The position numbers and the translations under genes were made by a program. Shown piece by piece: positions 21,523 through 30,058 of a stretch of DNA of 30,058 nt; the stretch's first letter is position 1; every line of letters starts with the position of its first letter. This DNA comes from Cyanobacteria bacterium UBA11370 (GTDB lineage Bacteria > Cyanobacteriota > Cyanobacteriia > Cyanobacteriales > Coleofasciculaceae), in NCBI GenBank assembly GCA_003486645.1, contig DNGI01000322.1, forward strand, positions 9,437 through 39,494, in the 5' to 3' direction. The notes under the pieces were generated by a model that ran no database searches, was not told the origin of the DNA, and saw only the letters and a program-made list of their open reading frames with translations.

Positions 21523-22806
21523 ATGTCAGATACAGTCATTCGGGTCGAAAATCTGGGAAAAAAATACATCATTGGACACCAGAAACAGGAACGTTATACA
21601 GCGCTACGCGATGTAATTTCTCAAGGGGCTAAATCCCTGGCGCGTCACTGCCTAAAACCTTTAGATAAAAAAATATCTGACCCTACTGTTGAAGAGTTTT
21701 GGGCACTGAAGGATGTATCCTTTGAGATTAAACAGGGGGACAGAGTTGGTATTATTGGTCGCAATGGTGCGGGGAAATCAACCCTATTAAAGATTTTAAG
21801 TCGGATTACAGAACCTACGAACGGAAGAATCCGGATTAAGGGGCGAGTCGCTAGTTTATTAGAAGTAGGAACAGGGTTTCACCCAGAGTTAACAGGTAGA
21901 GAGAATATTTTTCTCAATGGAGCAATTCTAGGTATGAGTAAGGCGGAGATTAAGCGAAAGTTTGATGAGATTGTGGCGTTTGCGGAGGTGGAGAGGTTTT
22001 TAGATACGCCAGTTAAGCGGTATTCTTCGGGGATGTATGTCAGGTTAGCGTTTGCAGTGGCAGCGCACTTAGAACCTGAAATTTTGGTGGTGGATGAGGT
22101 GTTGGCGGTGGGGGATGCTCAGTTTCAGAAGAAGTGTTTGGGGAAGATGCAAGATGTGGGAAAAGAGGGAAGGACGGTTTTGTTTGTGAGTCATAATATG
22201 GGAACTATTGGGACTTTATGCAATCAAGGTCTTTACCTCACTTTAGGCCAAGTTAATTCTAGAGGCTCTATTGAAAAAATTATCAATCATTATTTGAATT
22301 CATTGCAAGAATGTAGTACTTATCCAGCTGGAATTATATTTAGACAAAAATACGGAGAATTATCCCATAGTAATTTTGAAATTATTGAAATACAATTACT
22401 CGATCAAAATTTTGAACTGAAACCAGTGACGCAAACCTGGGACTATTTGCGAATCAGGATTCGCTATTATTCACCAAAACAAATATCTAATGGCTCTGTA
22501 GTATTAGAAATTTCCACCTCATCTGGTCACAAGCTAATTCAATATTCAACTCGACCACTCAGTGGTTTAGAACTTACCATTCCACTAGGAGAATCATATA
22601 CTGACTGCATTATTCCTTGTTTGTCATTAGCATCTGGAAATTACTTGATGAGCGTTGGTTTGGCAGTTCCAATGGCTGAATGGTTATGCTGGAGAGAAAA
22701 CATAGGTACTCTACAAATAGCTGATAAAGATGTTTATCAGTCTAATTTTGCACCCAGTCAAGAAAGGACAATTGTGGCAATAGAACACTATTGGGAGTAT
22801 AGTTGA
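21523..22806 (+). CDS. wzt: ABC exporter ATPase with C-terminal glycan-recognition domain (Wzt-like)
   Basis: The 427-residue protein is the energising subunit of the polysaccharide exporter. The ATPase domain (about 1-245) has Walker [10 protein letters not shown] (79-87), signature YSSGM (167-171), Walker B ILVVDE (187-192) and H-loop His224. The C-terminal 180 residues are a beta-rich Wzt-type domain (from about 280, [17 protein letters not shown] to WEYS). In O-antigen exporters this domain recognises the modified non-reducing end of the glycan. Its presence suggests that chain length and export depend on terminal modification, such as the methylation or sulfation encoded downstream. The stop overlaps or nearly touches the next gene. 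Confidence 0.95.
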   Translation: MSDTVIRVENLGKKYIIGHQKQERYTALRDVISQGAKSLARHCLKPLDKKISDPTVEEFWALKDVSFEIKQGDRVGIIGRNGAGKSTLLKILSRITEPTNGRIRIKGRVASLLEVGTGFHPELTGRENIFLNGAILGMSKAEIKRKFDEIVAFAEVERFLDTPVKRYSSGMYVRLAFAVAAHLEPEILVVDEVLAVGDAQFQKKCLGKMQDVGKEGRTVLFVSHNMGTIGTLCNQGLYLTLGQVNSRGSIEKIINHYLNSLQECSTYPAGIIFRQKYGELSHSNFEIIEIQLLDQNFELKPVTQTWDYLRIRIRYYSPKQISNGSVVLEISTSSGHKLIQYSTRPLSGLELTIPLGESYTDCIIPCLSLASGNYLMSVGLAVPMAEWLCWRENIGTLQIADKDVYQSNFAPSQERTIVAIEHYWEYS

Positions 22807-22808
22807 GG

Positions 22809-23486
22809 ATGAGATACTTAATCAAAAGTTTGCCTATCAATTTTCGCGATAGATACCGCTCAATATGGCATACATTTGTCTTAGAATTAGAAACGCTTTA
22901 TGGCAAGACTATGAAGTCAATCGTAAGACCTCCATTGCCACAATTAGAAGATGGTTCAGTGAACTTACATTTGGGATGCGGTTCTGTCAATCATCCAAAA
23001 TTTATTAACATTGATGGTTTGCCAGCATCCCATATTCATTATATACGTGCTATAGATAATCTATCTCCGTTCAAAAACAATAGTGTAAACCTAATATATG
23101 CCTGCCATTGTCTGGAGCATTTCCCCTATGCTAAAGTTCCCAAAGTATTAGCTGAGTGGTTCCGAGTTTTGAAACCTAGTGGTGTTTTGCGCCTATCTGT
23201 TCCTGACTTTGACTTATTATTAGATGTTTACAGTAAAAATGGAAATGACCTTAATAGCATCAGTGGTGCACTGATGGGAGGGCAGAATTACAAATTTAAC
23301 TTTCACATGGCTGTATTCAATCGCATTAGTTTAGAAGAACATCTAAGAAGTGCGGGATTCAAGGAAGTTCAAGAATGGACTCCTGGTTCGTCAGATTTAA
23401 CTACATTTGAGGATTGGTCTGATCGCAAAATTTTCATCAACGGTCAATATTATCCAGTTAGCCTTAATATTGAAGCAATGAAGTAA
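22809..23486 (+). CDS. SAM-dependent methyltransferase (class I, Methyltransf_11-like)
   Basis: The 225-residue protein has SAM motif I VNLHLGCGSVNHPKF, the motif II/III region VNLIYACHCLEHFPYAKV, and EWFRVLKPSGVLRLSVPDFDLLLDVY. This group is common in glycan clusters, where members methylate sugars. I chose the ATG at 22809, which is 2 codons inside a possible TTG start at 22803, because ATG is preferred and GGGAG lies at a usable distance upstream. It begins 2 bases after the wzt stop, so it is co-transcribed. It may methylate the terminal sugar that the Wzt C-terminal domain recognises. The exact acceptor is unknown. Confidence 0.88.
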   Translation: MRYLIKSLPINFRDRYRSIWHTFVLELETLYGKTMKSIVRPPLPQLEDGSVNLHLGCGSVNHPKFINIDGLPASHIHYIRAIDNLSPFKNNSVNLIYACHCLEHFPYAKVPKVLAEWFRVLKPSGVLRLSVPDFDLLLDVYSKNGNDLNSISGALMGGQNYKFNFHMAVFNRISLEEHLRSAGFKEVQEWTPGSSDLTTFEDWSDRKIFINGQYYPVSLNIEAMK

Positions 23487-23527
23487 GCTGCATCTTTAGC
23501 TATTTTTTACTCGCATTTTTATGCAAA

Positions 23528-24514
23528 ATGTTTAAATTTAATACCGCTCTATCTTTGGAAGATTTACCATCACCACCACCGGGTAAAACTGGATGGCCGT
23601 GGACGCAGCAGAGTCAACCTCTACCAGAACGGATACCTGATGGTTCCCAATGGCCTCGCATTAGTATTGTGACACCAAGTTATAACCAAGGTCAGTTCAT
23701 TGAGGAAACCATCCGTTCCGTGTTGCTGCAAGGCTACCCTAATTTAAAATACATCATTATTGATGGTGGTAGTACCGATCAAAGTGTTGAAATCATTAAA
23801 AAGTATGGGAAGTATTTGACATACTGGGTTAGTGAGCCAGATAAAGGTCAATCTCATGCCTTAAATAAAGGCATTGGTATGACCACAGGTGATATCTTCA
23901 CTTTTCTTAATTCAGACGACCTTTTAGCTCCTAATGTACTTGCGAGAGTAGCACGTTACTTTGGAAAAAATATAGATACCTTGGTTCTATGTGGTGGATT
24001 TAGAGAAATTGATCGAGATGGTAGAACCCTCAGAGAAAAAATTAAAATACCAGCAATTACATGGGATGATTTAGTCCTTGTCAAAACTTATCAGCCACAA
24101 CCAGGAACGTTTTGGCGAACCCAAGTTTTCTCTGAAATTGGTCAATTCAGAGAGGATTTACATTATTACTTTGATCAAGAATTCTTTATACGCTTGCTCA
24201 TGAAATATAGATTAGAAACACTACAGGGAATATTTGCTTACCCTAGAATTTACCAAGAAACCAAGAGCCAGTCTAATTCACCTGATATCGTGAAAGAAAG
24301 GCACAATACAATTTTGGAATTTTTACCGAAAGTTAAGGGTAAATTATTTTCTAAATTGTTGACATATCGTTTCGTTAAGCTTACTTATGTTGGAAATCAT
24401 ATAATATCCATGCCTACAAATAAATTAAAAAAAATATTTGAATCTATGAATAATCCTATTTTATGGAGTTCACCTACTTTTATCAAAAAATTATTTTTAA
24501 ATCAAACTAATTAA
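23528..24514 (+). CDS. Family 2 glycosyltransferase
   Basis: The 328-residue GT-A fold enzyme has ISIVTPSYNQGQFIEETIRSVL at about 46-67, the nucleotide-binding segment IIIDGGSTDQSV (76-87), SHALNKGIGMTTGDIFTFLNSDD with the DXD-type motif at 128-131, and a downstream acceptor region including DQEFFIRLLMKYRLE. It would transfer a sugar from an NDP-sugar donor to the growing glycan on the cytoplasmic face. The C-terminal 70 residues are Lys/Asn-rich with no clear domain. It ends 5 bases before the next gene, so coupled translation is likely. No Shine-Dalgarno sequence precedes its ATG. Confidence 0.93.
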   Translation: MFKFNTALSLEDLPSPPPGKTGWPWTQQSQPLPERIPDGSQWPRISIVTPSYNQGQFIEETIRSVLLQGYPNLKYIIIDGGSTDQSVEIIKKYGKYLTYWVSEPDKGQSHALNKGIGMTTGDIFTFLNSDDLLAPNVLARVARYFGKNIDTLVLCGGFREIDRDGRTLREKIKIPAITWDDLVLVKTYQPQPGTFWRTQVFSEIGQFREDLHYYFDQEFFIRLLMKYRLETLQGIFAYPRIYQETKSQSNSPDIVKERHNTILEFLPKVKGKLFSKLLTYRFVKLTYVGNHIISMPTNKLKKIFESMNNPILWSSPTFIKKLFLNQTN

Positions 24515-24519
24515 GAGCT

Positions 24520-25653
24520 ATGCCCAAGCATAATATAATTCTATATTCAGCCGGATTGGGATATATAAACAGAGGGTTAGAAACTTTTACAAGAGAGCTT
24601 TATGAAGCTCTAAACTATGAAACCAATATTAATGTAATTCTATTTCATGGTTTTGGCAATGTTATTGATGGAGCCATGCCTATTTGGACACCTAAACGTA
24701 ATTCAAAATTGTATAATTTTCTCCCCTTCAAGCATTTACAAAAACAAAGTTATAGAACTGAAAATATTGTTTTTAGTCTACCCATAGTTTTTTATTGTTA
24801 CAATAATCATCATCAAATAATTCATTTTAGTGAAACAATTCCCGCTAATATCCTCTATCATCTGCGCCATCGATTTGGAGGTTCCTTCAAACTTTTATTT
24901 TCCAATGGAGGGCCTGCCTCACCCCAACATTACCAGAGATACGATTACGTTCAAGTTCTAACGCCTGGGCAGAAACAGGAAGCTCTAGAATCAGGCTACC
25001 CAGAGAGCCGTCTATTTTTAGTTCCCTACGGACTAAATTGTAATTTATTCTCAACCCAATTAAGCCCAGAAGAGGTAGAAATTAAACGAAGACTGCGGCA
25101 CTTACCTACTGATCGTTCAGTCATTCTTTCTGTTGGTGCTGTCAATACCAGCCATAAGCGTATGGACTGGCTAATCAAAGAATTTTCCCAGCTAGATCCA
25201 AGCCAATTTTTTCTGTGGATTGTTGGACAACCCGAGGAAGAAACTCAGAAGGTGAAAGCTCTGGCGCAGGCTCTACTTAAGCCGGATTCCTATAGATTTG
25301 AGGTAATTCCTTATTCCCAAATGCCTGGGGTTTACGCGATCGCAGATTATTTTGTTCTTTGCAGCCTTCGTGAAGGGTTTGGCCGAGTCTACCTTGAAGC
25401 GATGGTTTCTGGGTTAATTGCGATCGCCCATAGAAATATTAATACAGAATGGATTATGGGTTTAGATAACTCTGGGCTTATCGATATGACTAAACCTAAC
25501 CGATTGAAAGAAGCAATCCTTCAACTTCACAACTCACCATTAATCTCTAGAGCTAGGGCAAAACTGAATAAAGATTCAGCCATCCAAAGATTCTCTTGGC
25601 AAGTATTAAGACATGAGTATATAAAAATGTATGAACAGATCGATACATTATAG
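24520..25653 (+). CDS. Family 4 glycosyltransferase
   Basis: The 377-residue GT-B enzyme has an N-terminal domain opening NIILYSAGLGYINRGLETFTREL (compare the G-G-x-x-x loop of GT4). The C-terminal domain starts at about 203 (VILSVGAVNTSHKRMDWLIKEF). The catalytic E-x(7)-E motif is in REGFGRVYLEAMVSGLIAIA (about 284-303). It is likely cytoplasmic or peripheral, adding one sugar to the repeat or chain. It is strongly AT-rich with the GT2 gene before it. It follows the GT2 stop after 5 bases. Confidence 0.92.
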   Translation: MPKHNIILYSAGLGYINRGLETFTRELYEALNYETNINVILFHGFGNVIDGAMPIWTPKRNSKLYNFLPFKHLQKQSYRTENIVFSLPIVFYCYNNHHQIIHFSETIPANILYHLRHRFGGSFKLLFSNGGPASPQHYQRYDYVQVLTPGQKQEALESGYPESRLFLVPYGLNCNLFSTQLSPEEVEIKRRLRHLPTDRSVILSVGAVNTSHKRMDWLIKEFSQLDPSQFFLWIVGQPEEETQKVKALAQALLKPDSYRFEVIPYSQMPGVYAIADYFVLCSLREGFGRVYLEAMVSGLIAIAHRNINTEWIMGLDNSGLIDMTKPNRLKEAILQLHNSPLISRARAKLNKDSAIQRFSWQVLRHEYIKMYEQIDTL

Positions 25654-25691
25654 ATTGTTAGTTTGCCAAAATAATAGCTAAAGTAAGTCTT

Positions 25692-26474
25692 ATGATTAAT
25701 TCATTATTTGAGCGCGTCAAAAAGTCCATTCAATTTAGATACAATGGTCTTGTAGAAAAGATACTTTGGTCTAATCTTAACTTACAATGGCAGCTAAAGT
25801 CTGGCATCAATATCAAAGTCGCAACTTATGCTGAGTGGGTAATTTATAATGATATTTTCGTTGATGGAGAATATGATTTATCTCTTCAAAAATCTTTGTC
25901 AAATTTAAAGCCATATCAATCTTTTATTTTACTAGATATAGGAGCTAATGTTGGCTATTTTACCTTAAGAGCTGCTGATTTTTTAGTCAATCAAAATCCT
26001 CATGCTGATTTTCAAGTCACTTTGGTAGAAGGAAGTCCAAGCGTTTACAAAACCCTCCAATATCGAGTAGCTAATCAAACCGTATTAAAAGATAAGATAA
26101 TGCTTCTGCATGGTCTAGTTGGCGAACTACAAGGAGAGGCAAAAATTTTAGAATCTGCTTTCCATGTCATGAATTCAGTTACGTCAAATATAAACTCTAA
26201 AGGGGCTACTGTACCGTATATTAATCTTAACTCTGTCTACTCTAAAATTTCACAAATAGATTTACTAAAGTGTGATATTGAAGGCTCTGAGCAAAGATTC
26301 ATTGAAAATCACCAAGAGCTACTCCAAAAAGTTAAGACCGCTGTTTTCGAGTTTCACCCTAATAAATGCGATTTAAACAAATGTATCTTTGAATTACAAA
26401 AGGTGGGGTTAGTTACTTATAAAATACTGCGTAAATGTCCTGATTTTGAAGTTTATTTATTTGAAAGACAATAA
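25692..26474 (+). CDS. FkbM-family methyltransferase
   Basis: The 260-residue protein has SAM motif FILLDIGANVGYFTLRAADFL (78-98) and the family's second signature DLLKCDIEGSEQRFIENHQELLQKVKTAVFEFHP (about 194-228). FkbM-type enzymes O-methylate sugars or other hydroxyls. Its place in an export cluster makes a glycan substrate likely. It lies 38 bases after the GT4 gene. A heptamer array follows its stop codon by 20 bases, marking a 119-bp gap before the next gene and a possible operon sub-boundary. Confidence 0.92.
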   Translation: MINSLFERVKKSIQFRYNGLVEKILWSNLNLQWQLKSGINIKVATYAEWVIYNDIFVDGEYDLSLQKSLSNLKPYQSFILLDIGANVGYFTLRAADFLVNQNPHADFQVTLVEGSPSVYKTLQYRVANQTVLKDKIMLLHGLVGELQGEAKILESAFHVMNSVTSNINSKGATVPYINLNSVYSKISQIDLLKCDIEGSEQRFIENHQELLQKVKTAVFEFHPNKCDLNKCIFELQKVGLVTYKILRKCPDFEVYLFERQ

Positions 26475-26494
26475 TTATTAAAGTAAATTAATTT

Positions 26495-26522
26495 TTGGTG
26501 ATTGGTAATTCGTAATTGGCAA
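26495..26522. repeat. Four-unit heptamer array in the glycan cluster
   Basis: TTGGTGA, TTGGTAA, TTCGTAA and TTGGCAA lie in 7-bp phase, in the 119-bp spacer between the FkbM gene and the next glycosyltransferase. Confidence 0.8.
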
Positions 26523-26593
26523 TTCCTTACCCAGTAAGCGTTTGGCTCTATTAATTAATTTTTCTTATCACCACATCTACGGGAGAGCTGGCT

Positions 26594-27790
26594 ATGCCGT
26601 CATCTAAACCTCTTTCTATATTCATATCTCACCCTTCTGAATTTCTCACTAACTGTCAGCCTCACGGCGACGGTTTAGCTGCATTTGAGTTCATTCACCG
26701 ATTAGCACAACGGGGTCATACTCTCCATGTTGCTGTTCCATCAATGGATATCAAAGATGAGTTACCCAGCAACATTAAGCTATATCCTGCCAACGTCTGG
26801 ACGCAGTTTTCGACTCTAAACTCGATAGAGTACATGATTCGGGTCAGACAGATATTTAGCCATGTCTATCGCCATGATGGAGTTGATGTCATCCATCAGC
26901 TAAATCCCGTCAACCCTGGGTTGAGCTTCTTGCTCGTTAATACAGGCTTACCTATGGTACTGGGTCTATTTTTGCCGGGTTGGCCTGATAATTCGGAACC
27001 ACCAAGATTCAAAACATCTTTTTTGGGGGCAATTTCATCAGCTTTTACTCATCCCTTGATACGGGAATGCGATCGCCAACAGCAAAAAAAGGCAGCAGCA
27101 CTTCTGCTTTCCACCCCAGCAGCTCTTACTCGATTGTATGAACCAGACACCTGCCTAGACAAAATTCACTACTTACCTTATGGAATTGATACCACTCATT
27201 TCTCACCCTCTCAAGCTCTTAATTCTCCAAGTAATAGTGAATTAAACATCCTATACCTTGCTAGCCTTAGTTATCGAAAAGGAGTTTTTACGTTACTTGA
27301 TGCCTTTGAGGAGGTAGTTCAAACCTTCCCATCTTGTAGACTAACTATCGCCGGAACGGGGACAGAATTAGAACAGATAAAACAACGAATATCTGCGATG
27401 TCCTGCCAATCGCAAATTACCCTGTTGGGTGCTGTTGCACGAGACTGCATACCTGAAGTGATGCGTCAATGTAGTGTTTACTGCTTGCCATCTTACGGAG
27501 AACCCTTCGGTATTAGTGTTCTTGAAGCAATGGCTTGCGGTAAACCCATTGTTGGAACTGATGCGGGAGGGTTAGCTTATCTAATACCAGATCGGGGAGG
27601 TCGTAAAGTTCCCCCACGAGATGCGTCGGGTCTGGCGAAAGCTCTTATAGAAGTACTTTCCTCACGCGATTTACAAATGAAGATGGGACAGTATAATCGC
27701 CGTTTAGTTGAAGAAAGATACAATTGGGAGCGAGTGATTGCAACGCTTGAGTCTATTTACTACAGTGTGAAAGTTTCCGGAAATTCTTAA
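26594..27790 (+). CDS. Family 4 glycosyltransferase
   Basis: The 398-residue GT-B enzyme has an N-terminal domain with GDGLAAFEFIHRLAQRGHTLHVAVP (about 26-50) and a hinge near YLPYGIDTTHFSP. The C-terminal domain (LNILYLASLSYRKGVFTLLDAFEEV, about 218-242) has the E-x(7)-E motif in YGEPFGISVLEAMACGKPIVGTDAGG (about 302-327). The start is supported by GGGAGAG (26581-26587), 6 bases before the ATG. It is a canonical, complete GT4 enzyme, likely adding a sugar to the exported glycan. Confidence 0.95.
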   Translation: MPSSKPLSIFISHPSEFLTNCQPHGDGLAAFEFIHRLAQRGHTLHVAVPSMDIKDELPSNIKLYPANVWTQFSTLNSIEYMIRVRQIFSHVYRHDGVDVIHQLNPVNPGLSFLLVNTGLPMVLGLFLPGWPDNSEPPRFKTSFLGAISSAFTHPLIRECDRQQQKKAAALLLSTPAALTRLYEPDTCLDKIHYLPYGIDTTHFSPSQALNSPSNSELNILYLASLSYRKGVFTLLDAFEEVVQTFPSCRLTIAGTGTELEQIKQRISAMSCQSQITLLGAVARDCIPEVMRQCSVYCLPSYGEPFGISVLEAMACGKPIVGTDAGGLAYLIPDRGGRKVPPRDASGLAKALIEVLSSRDLQMKMGQYNRRLVEERYNWERVIATLESIYYSVKVSGNS

Positions 27791-27850
27791 GACCTAATCG
27801 AACTACTTAATACATGGTCTAAAGCTTAAGCTGAAGTCAAGGAGGGCTAG

Positions 27851-28948
27851 TTGCGACCAATTCGCATCCTCATAATTACCCATGCTGCACTCTCTAACGA
27901 ATTCGGCGCTGGTCAGGCGGCAATCAATCTGGCAGAAGCCTTTCGGGAACAGGGAAATGATGTTACTCTGTGGTCGCCTCATCCCCTACCTCCCCAAACC
28001 AAGTGGTGGCAAACTTTCCAGCAGATGCAAGCTAAGTTGGATAGCTTTATGGAAACCCAAAAGCTTTTCGATGTGATTGATAGTCCTGCCACACTTATCA
28101 CCCGAAAGGTTAGTCAATCAGGTATAGTTGTGGCTCGTAGCGTACAACCGGATATCTTGTACTTAGTGAATAGCTTAAACGATCACCGAGAAAGAAGCAT
28201 CAAAGGAAGCATTAAACTTTGCTTCAGCTATTTATACTCAGTATATAGAGCATTTTTAGTGCTTCAAGGTTGGACCAGATCTCGACATATCCTTTGCCTG
28301 GGTACTTTAGAGTTTAACTGGATGAGAAAGTGGTTCCCCTGGTGGAAGAATAAATTAAGTTATTATGTCAATGCTCTTTCAAAAACCGATCAGGAAGCGC
28401 TAGCTCAACTGAGAATCGCTCGACAAAACCCTTCAGGAGACAGTCTCAAATTTCTATGGATTGGTCGATGGGTGTCTCACAAAGGCACTGACATTTTACT
28501 TGACTTTATAACTCAATGGACAGCTATACGACCCCAAGATAACTTTACAATTGCAGGCTGTGGTATTGGGGCTGAGAAAGATTGTCCTGTTGAACTTATT
28601 CAGTCTGGAAAATTAAAAATTATACCGTCATTTGAGAGGACCCAGCTTTGCTCTTTGCTAGCTAATCACCATATCGGTCTATTTACCAGCAAGGTTGAAG
28701 GCTGGGGACTTGTTTTGAATGAGATGCTTGAGTCTGGAATGCCTGTTTTTGCAACACCTGTCGGTGGTGTAAGCGATTTACACCCTTTTTTTAAGGAGAA
28801 GTTAAAACTATTCCCACCCTCCTTACAACTAATAAAAAATGTCCAATTCAGCTCTACAACTCTAGAAGAGTATTACAGAACTTTTACTTGGGAAAAAATA
28901 GGTGAGGCTTACAGAAGCTCACTACTAGAAAGTTTGGAATCTCTTTAG
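27851..28948 (+). CDS. Family 4 glycosyltransferase with TTG start
   Basis: The 365-residue GT-B enzyme begins with TTG at 27851, preceded by a strong Shine-Dalgarno sequence (AAGGAGGG, 27838-27845) at the correct distance. The TTG gives the expected N-terminus RPIRILIITHAALSNEFGAGQAAINLAEAF. The C-terminal domain has FLWIGRWVSHKGTDILLDFI (about 202-221) and the donor-binding E-x(7)-E segment VEGWGLVLNEMLESGMPVFATPVGG (about 282-306). It is 61 bases after the preceding GT4. A weak initiation codon may tune its level. Confidence 0.92.
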   Translation: MRPIRILIITHAALSNEFGAGQAAINLAEAFREQGNDVTLWSPHPLPPQTKWWQTFQQMQAKLDSFMETQKLFDVIDSPATLITRKVSQSGIVVARSVQPDILYLVNSLNDHRERSIKGSIKLCFSYLYSVYRAFLVLQGWTRSRHILCLGTLEFNWMRKWFPWWKNKLSYYVNALSKTDQEALAQLRIARQNPSGDSLKFLWIGRWVSHKGTDILLDFITQWTAIRPQDNFTIAGCGIGAEKDCPVELIQSGKLKIIPSFERTQLCSLLANHHIGLFTSKVEGWGLVLNEMLESGMPVFATPVGGVSDLHPFFKEKLKLFPPSLQLIKNVQFSSTTLEEYYRTFTWEKIGEAYRSSLLESLESL

Positions 28949-29127
28949 ATACCAGAACCAATAATCCAACTGATGACGAAAAATAGGTCTGCTGGCACTT
29001 GTTGCCTAAGTAAATACCATAGTAACCAGAAAATTTTGCTGGGTTCCTGATGCAAGCGCAATAAACTGGACTTCTTGAATACAGATACAGTTGTGTACTG
29101 ATATAGTTTTTATGGAGGAGGTAAGTT

Positions 29128-30012
29128 ATGGCAATTCAATATAACGTGATACTTGGTTGTCCCAGATCAGGAACTACTTTTTTGATTCAGGCTCTTAATG
29201 CTTTATCTAATTCTGAATGCGTTTCTAGTATCCTTTTACCCGTTACTATTCCACATATTGTCAACGATAATCTCTTAGATACATCTATTTATAATTCTAT
29301 TTCTTTTGGTTTTGAAGCTTCTTTGATAAATTATCTTGATTCTGGAATTCCTGGCTCTAGATTCAGAGCCTTTCATAAATGGATTATAGGATGTATGAGC
29401 ATCCAAGAATTCGCACAGTCATTAGGGCATAAACGAGTAGTTCAACGTATCGTTTATAAAGAGCCTTTCTTAAGCTTTGCCCCAGAATTCGCCTATCATT
29501 CCCTACCTAATTGCCGTATTCTCCACATTTACCGAGATGGTCGGGATTGTGCTGACTCTCTCGTCCGCACTTATAATATACTTACTGATGAAAAGTTAAT
29601 CGATCTACGCACATCAGAAATGCCATTGGGTCGGAAATATGGCAATCGATACGTTCCGTGGTGGGTTGAGAATGGAAGAGAAGAGGAATTTCTCGAATGC
29701 ACTCCTTATGTAAGAGCCATCTGGATGTGGAAAGAAATGGTTAGCCATTGCCATAAGTTCTTTTCTCTCCCTGATGTTATTGCGAGTGGTCGTACCATGG
29801 TATTGAAATATGAAGATTTGGTGAATCACCCTCTCAAATACGGGCAATCTGTTGTTGAACATTTCGGTTCTCAAATGAATACCCGGCTTCAAAAAAGGTT
29901 TAATCAAGCCCGTACCAGCTCTATTGGGAGCTATAAACGGCGGGATTCTCAAGAAATAGAACTAGCTGAAAAAATTGCACATAAAGAGCTTGAAATTTAC
30001 GGTTATATCTAG
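29128..30012 (+). CDS. Sulfotransferase-family protein
   Basis: The 294-residue protein has the 5'-phosphosulfate-binding loop CPRSGTTFLIQAL (11-23) and the 3'-phosphate region ILHIYRDGRDCADSLVRTY (131-149), with R136/R139 and S144 in the positions expected for PAPS-dependent sulfotransferases. The N-terminus starts directly with the first strand (QYNVILGCPRSG), so there is no membrane anchor or Golgi-type stem. A strong GGAGGAGG (29114-29121) precedes the ATG by 6 bases. In this cluster the likely substrate is the exported polysaccharide, giving a sulfated glycan as known from many cyanobacterial sheaths. It is 179 bases after the preceding gene, so it may have its own promoter. Confidence 0.9.
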   Translation: MAIQYNVILGCPRSGTTFLIQALNALSNSECVSSILLPVTIPHIVNDNLLDTSIYNSISFGFEASLINYLDSGIPGSRFRAFHKWIIGCMSIQEFAQSLGHKRVVQRIVYKEPFLSFAPEFAYHSLPNCRILHIYRDGRDCADSLVRTYNILTDEKLIDLRTSEMPLGRKYGNRYVPWWVENGREEEFLECTPYVRAIWMWKEMVSHCHKFFSLPDVIASGRTMVLKYEDLVNHPLKYGQSVVEHFGSQMNTRLQKRFNQARTSSIGSYKRRDSQEIELAEKIAHKELEIYGYI

Positions 30013-30058
30013 ATAAATAATAAATTCACAAGGATCTAAGCTGTTCGTCATTTAAACC

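Overview
The window is from a cyanobacterial chromosome, most likely a filamentous, non-picoplanktonic lineage. The evidence is a form IB RuBisCO operon in the order rbcL-rbcX-rbcS, many HIP1 octamers (GCGATCGC) inside and between genes, a cyanobacterial-type PEP synthase, an Uma2-family gene, a DUF4351-type protein, and many short tandem arrays of 7-8 bp in the spacers. No tRNA, rRNA or CRISPR array was found.

Layout. 1-2.6 kb: a secreted seven-bladed propeller protein and an Uma2/DUF820 protein, both on the minus strand, then a small uncertain reading frame. 2.6-5.7 kb: the carbon-fixation operon, with a long structured leader, rbcL, a heptamer-array spacer, rbcX, rbcS and a strong terminator. 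5.8-9.0 kb is an accessory, decaying patch. It holds a small conserved protein, an XRE-type regulator with a palindromic operator candidate, and a RAYT-type transposase broken by one stop codon with its REP-like inverted repeats duplicated in tandem. It also holds a translationally coupled pair (a possible HYD1-like ADP-ribosyltransferase toxin and an alpha-helical HEAT-like partner) and a Phd/YefM antitoxin whose ParE-like toxin is reduced to a remnant. 9.0-13.2 kb: ppsA on the minus strand, a 1 kb non-coding gap containing a consensus plus-strand promoter, and an exported PrxQ-like peroxiredoxin with a terminator. 13.2-15.0 kb: a small repeat protein, a DUF4351-type nuclease-like protein and a MITE-like element. 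15.1-17.7 kb: a tightly packed minus-strand operon of a GT-B glycosyltransferase, a three-helix membrane protein and a very acidic repeat protein. 18.1-20.3 kb: an outer-membrane barrel protein and a small secreted protein.

20.6 kb to the end is a plus-strand surface-glycan assembly and export cluster: ABC-2 permease (Wzm), ATPase with C-terminal glycan-recognition domain (Wzt), a SAM methyltransferase, a GT2, a GT4, an FkbM methyltransferase, two more GT4 enzymes and a sulfotransferase. Together they suggest an ABC-exported polysaccharide decorated with methyl and sulfate groups. The cluster probably continues beyond the window.

The most unusual features are the 7-8 bp arrays that touch stop codons or start codons of at least six genes, the candidate toxin/partner pair at 7.4-8.4 kb, two neighbouring genes caught at an early stage of decay with identifiable single lesions, and a strong orphan promoter facing about 840 bp of non-coding DNA between ppsA and the peroxiredoxin gene.
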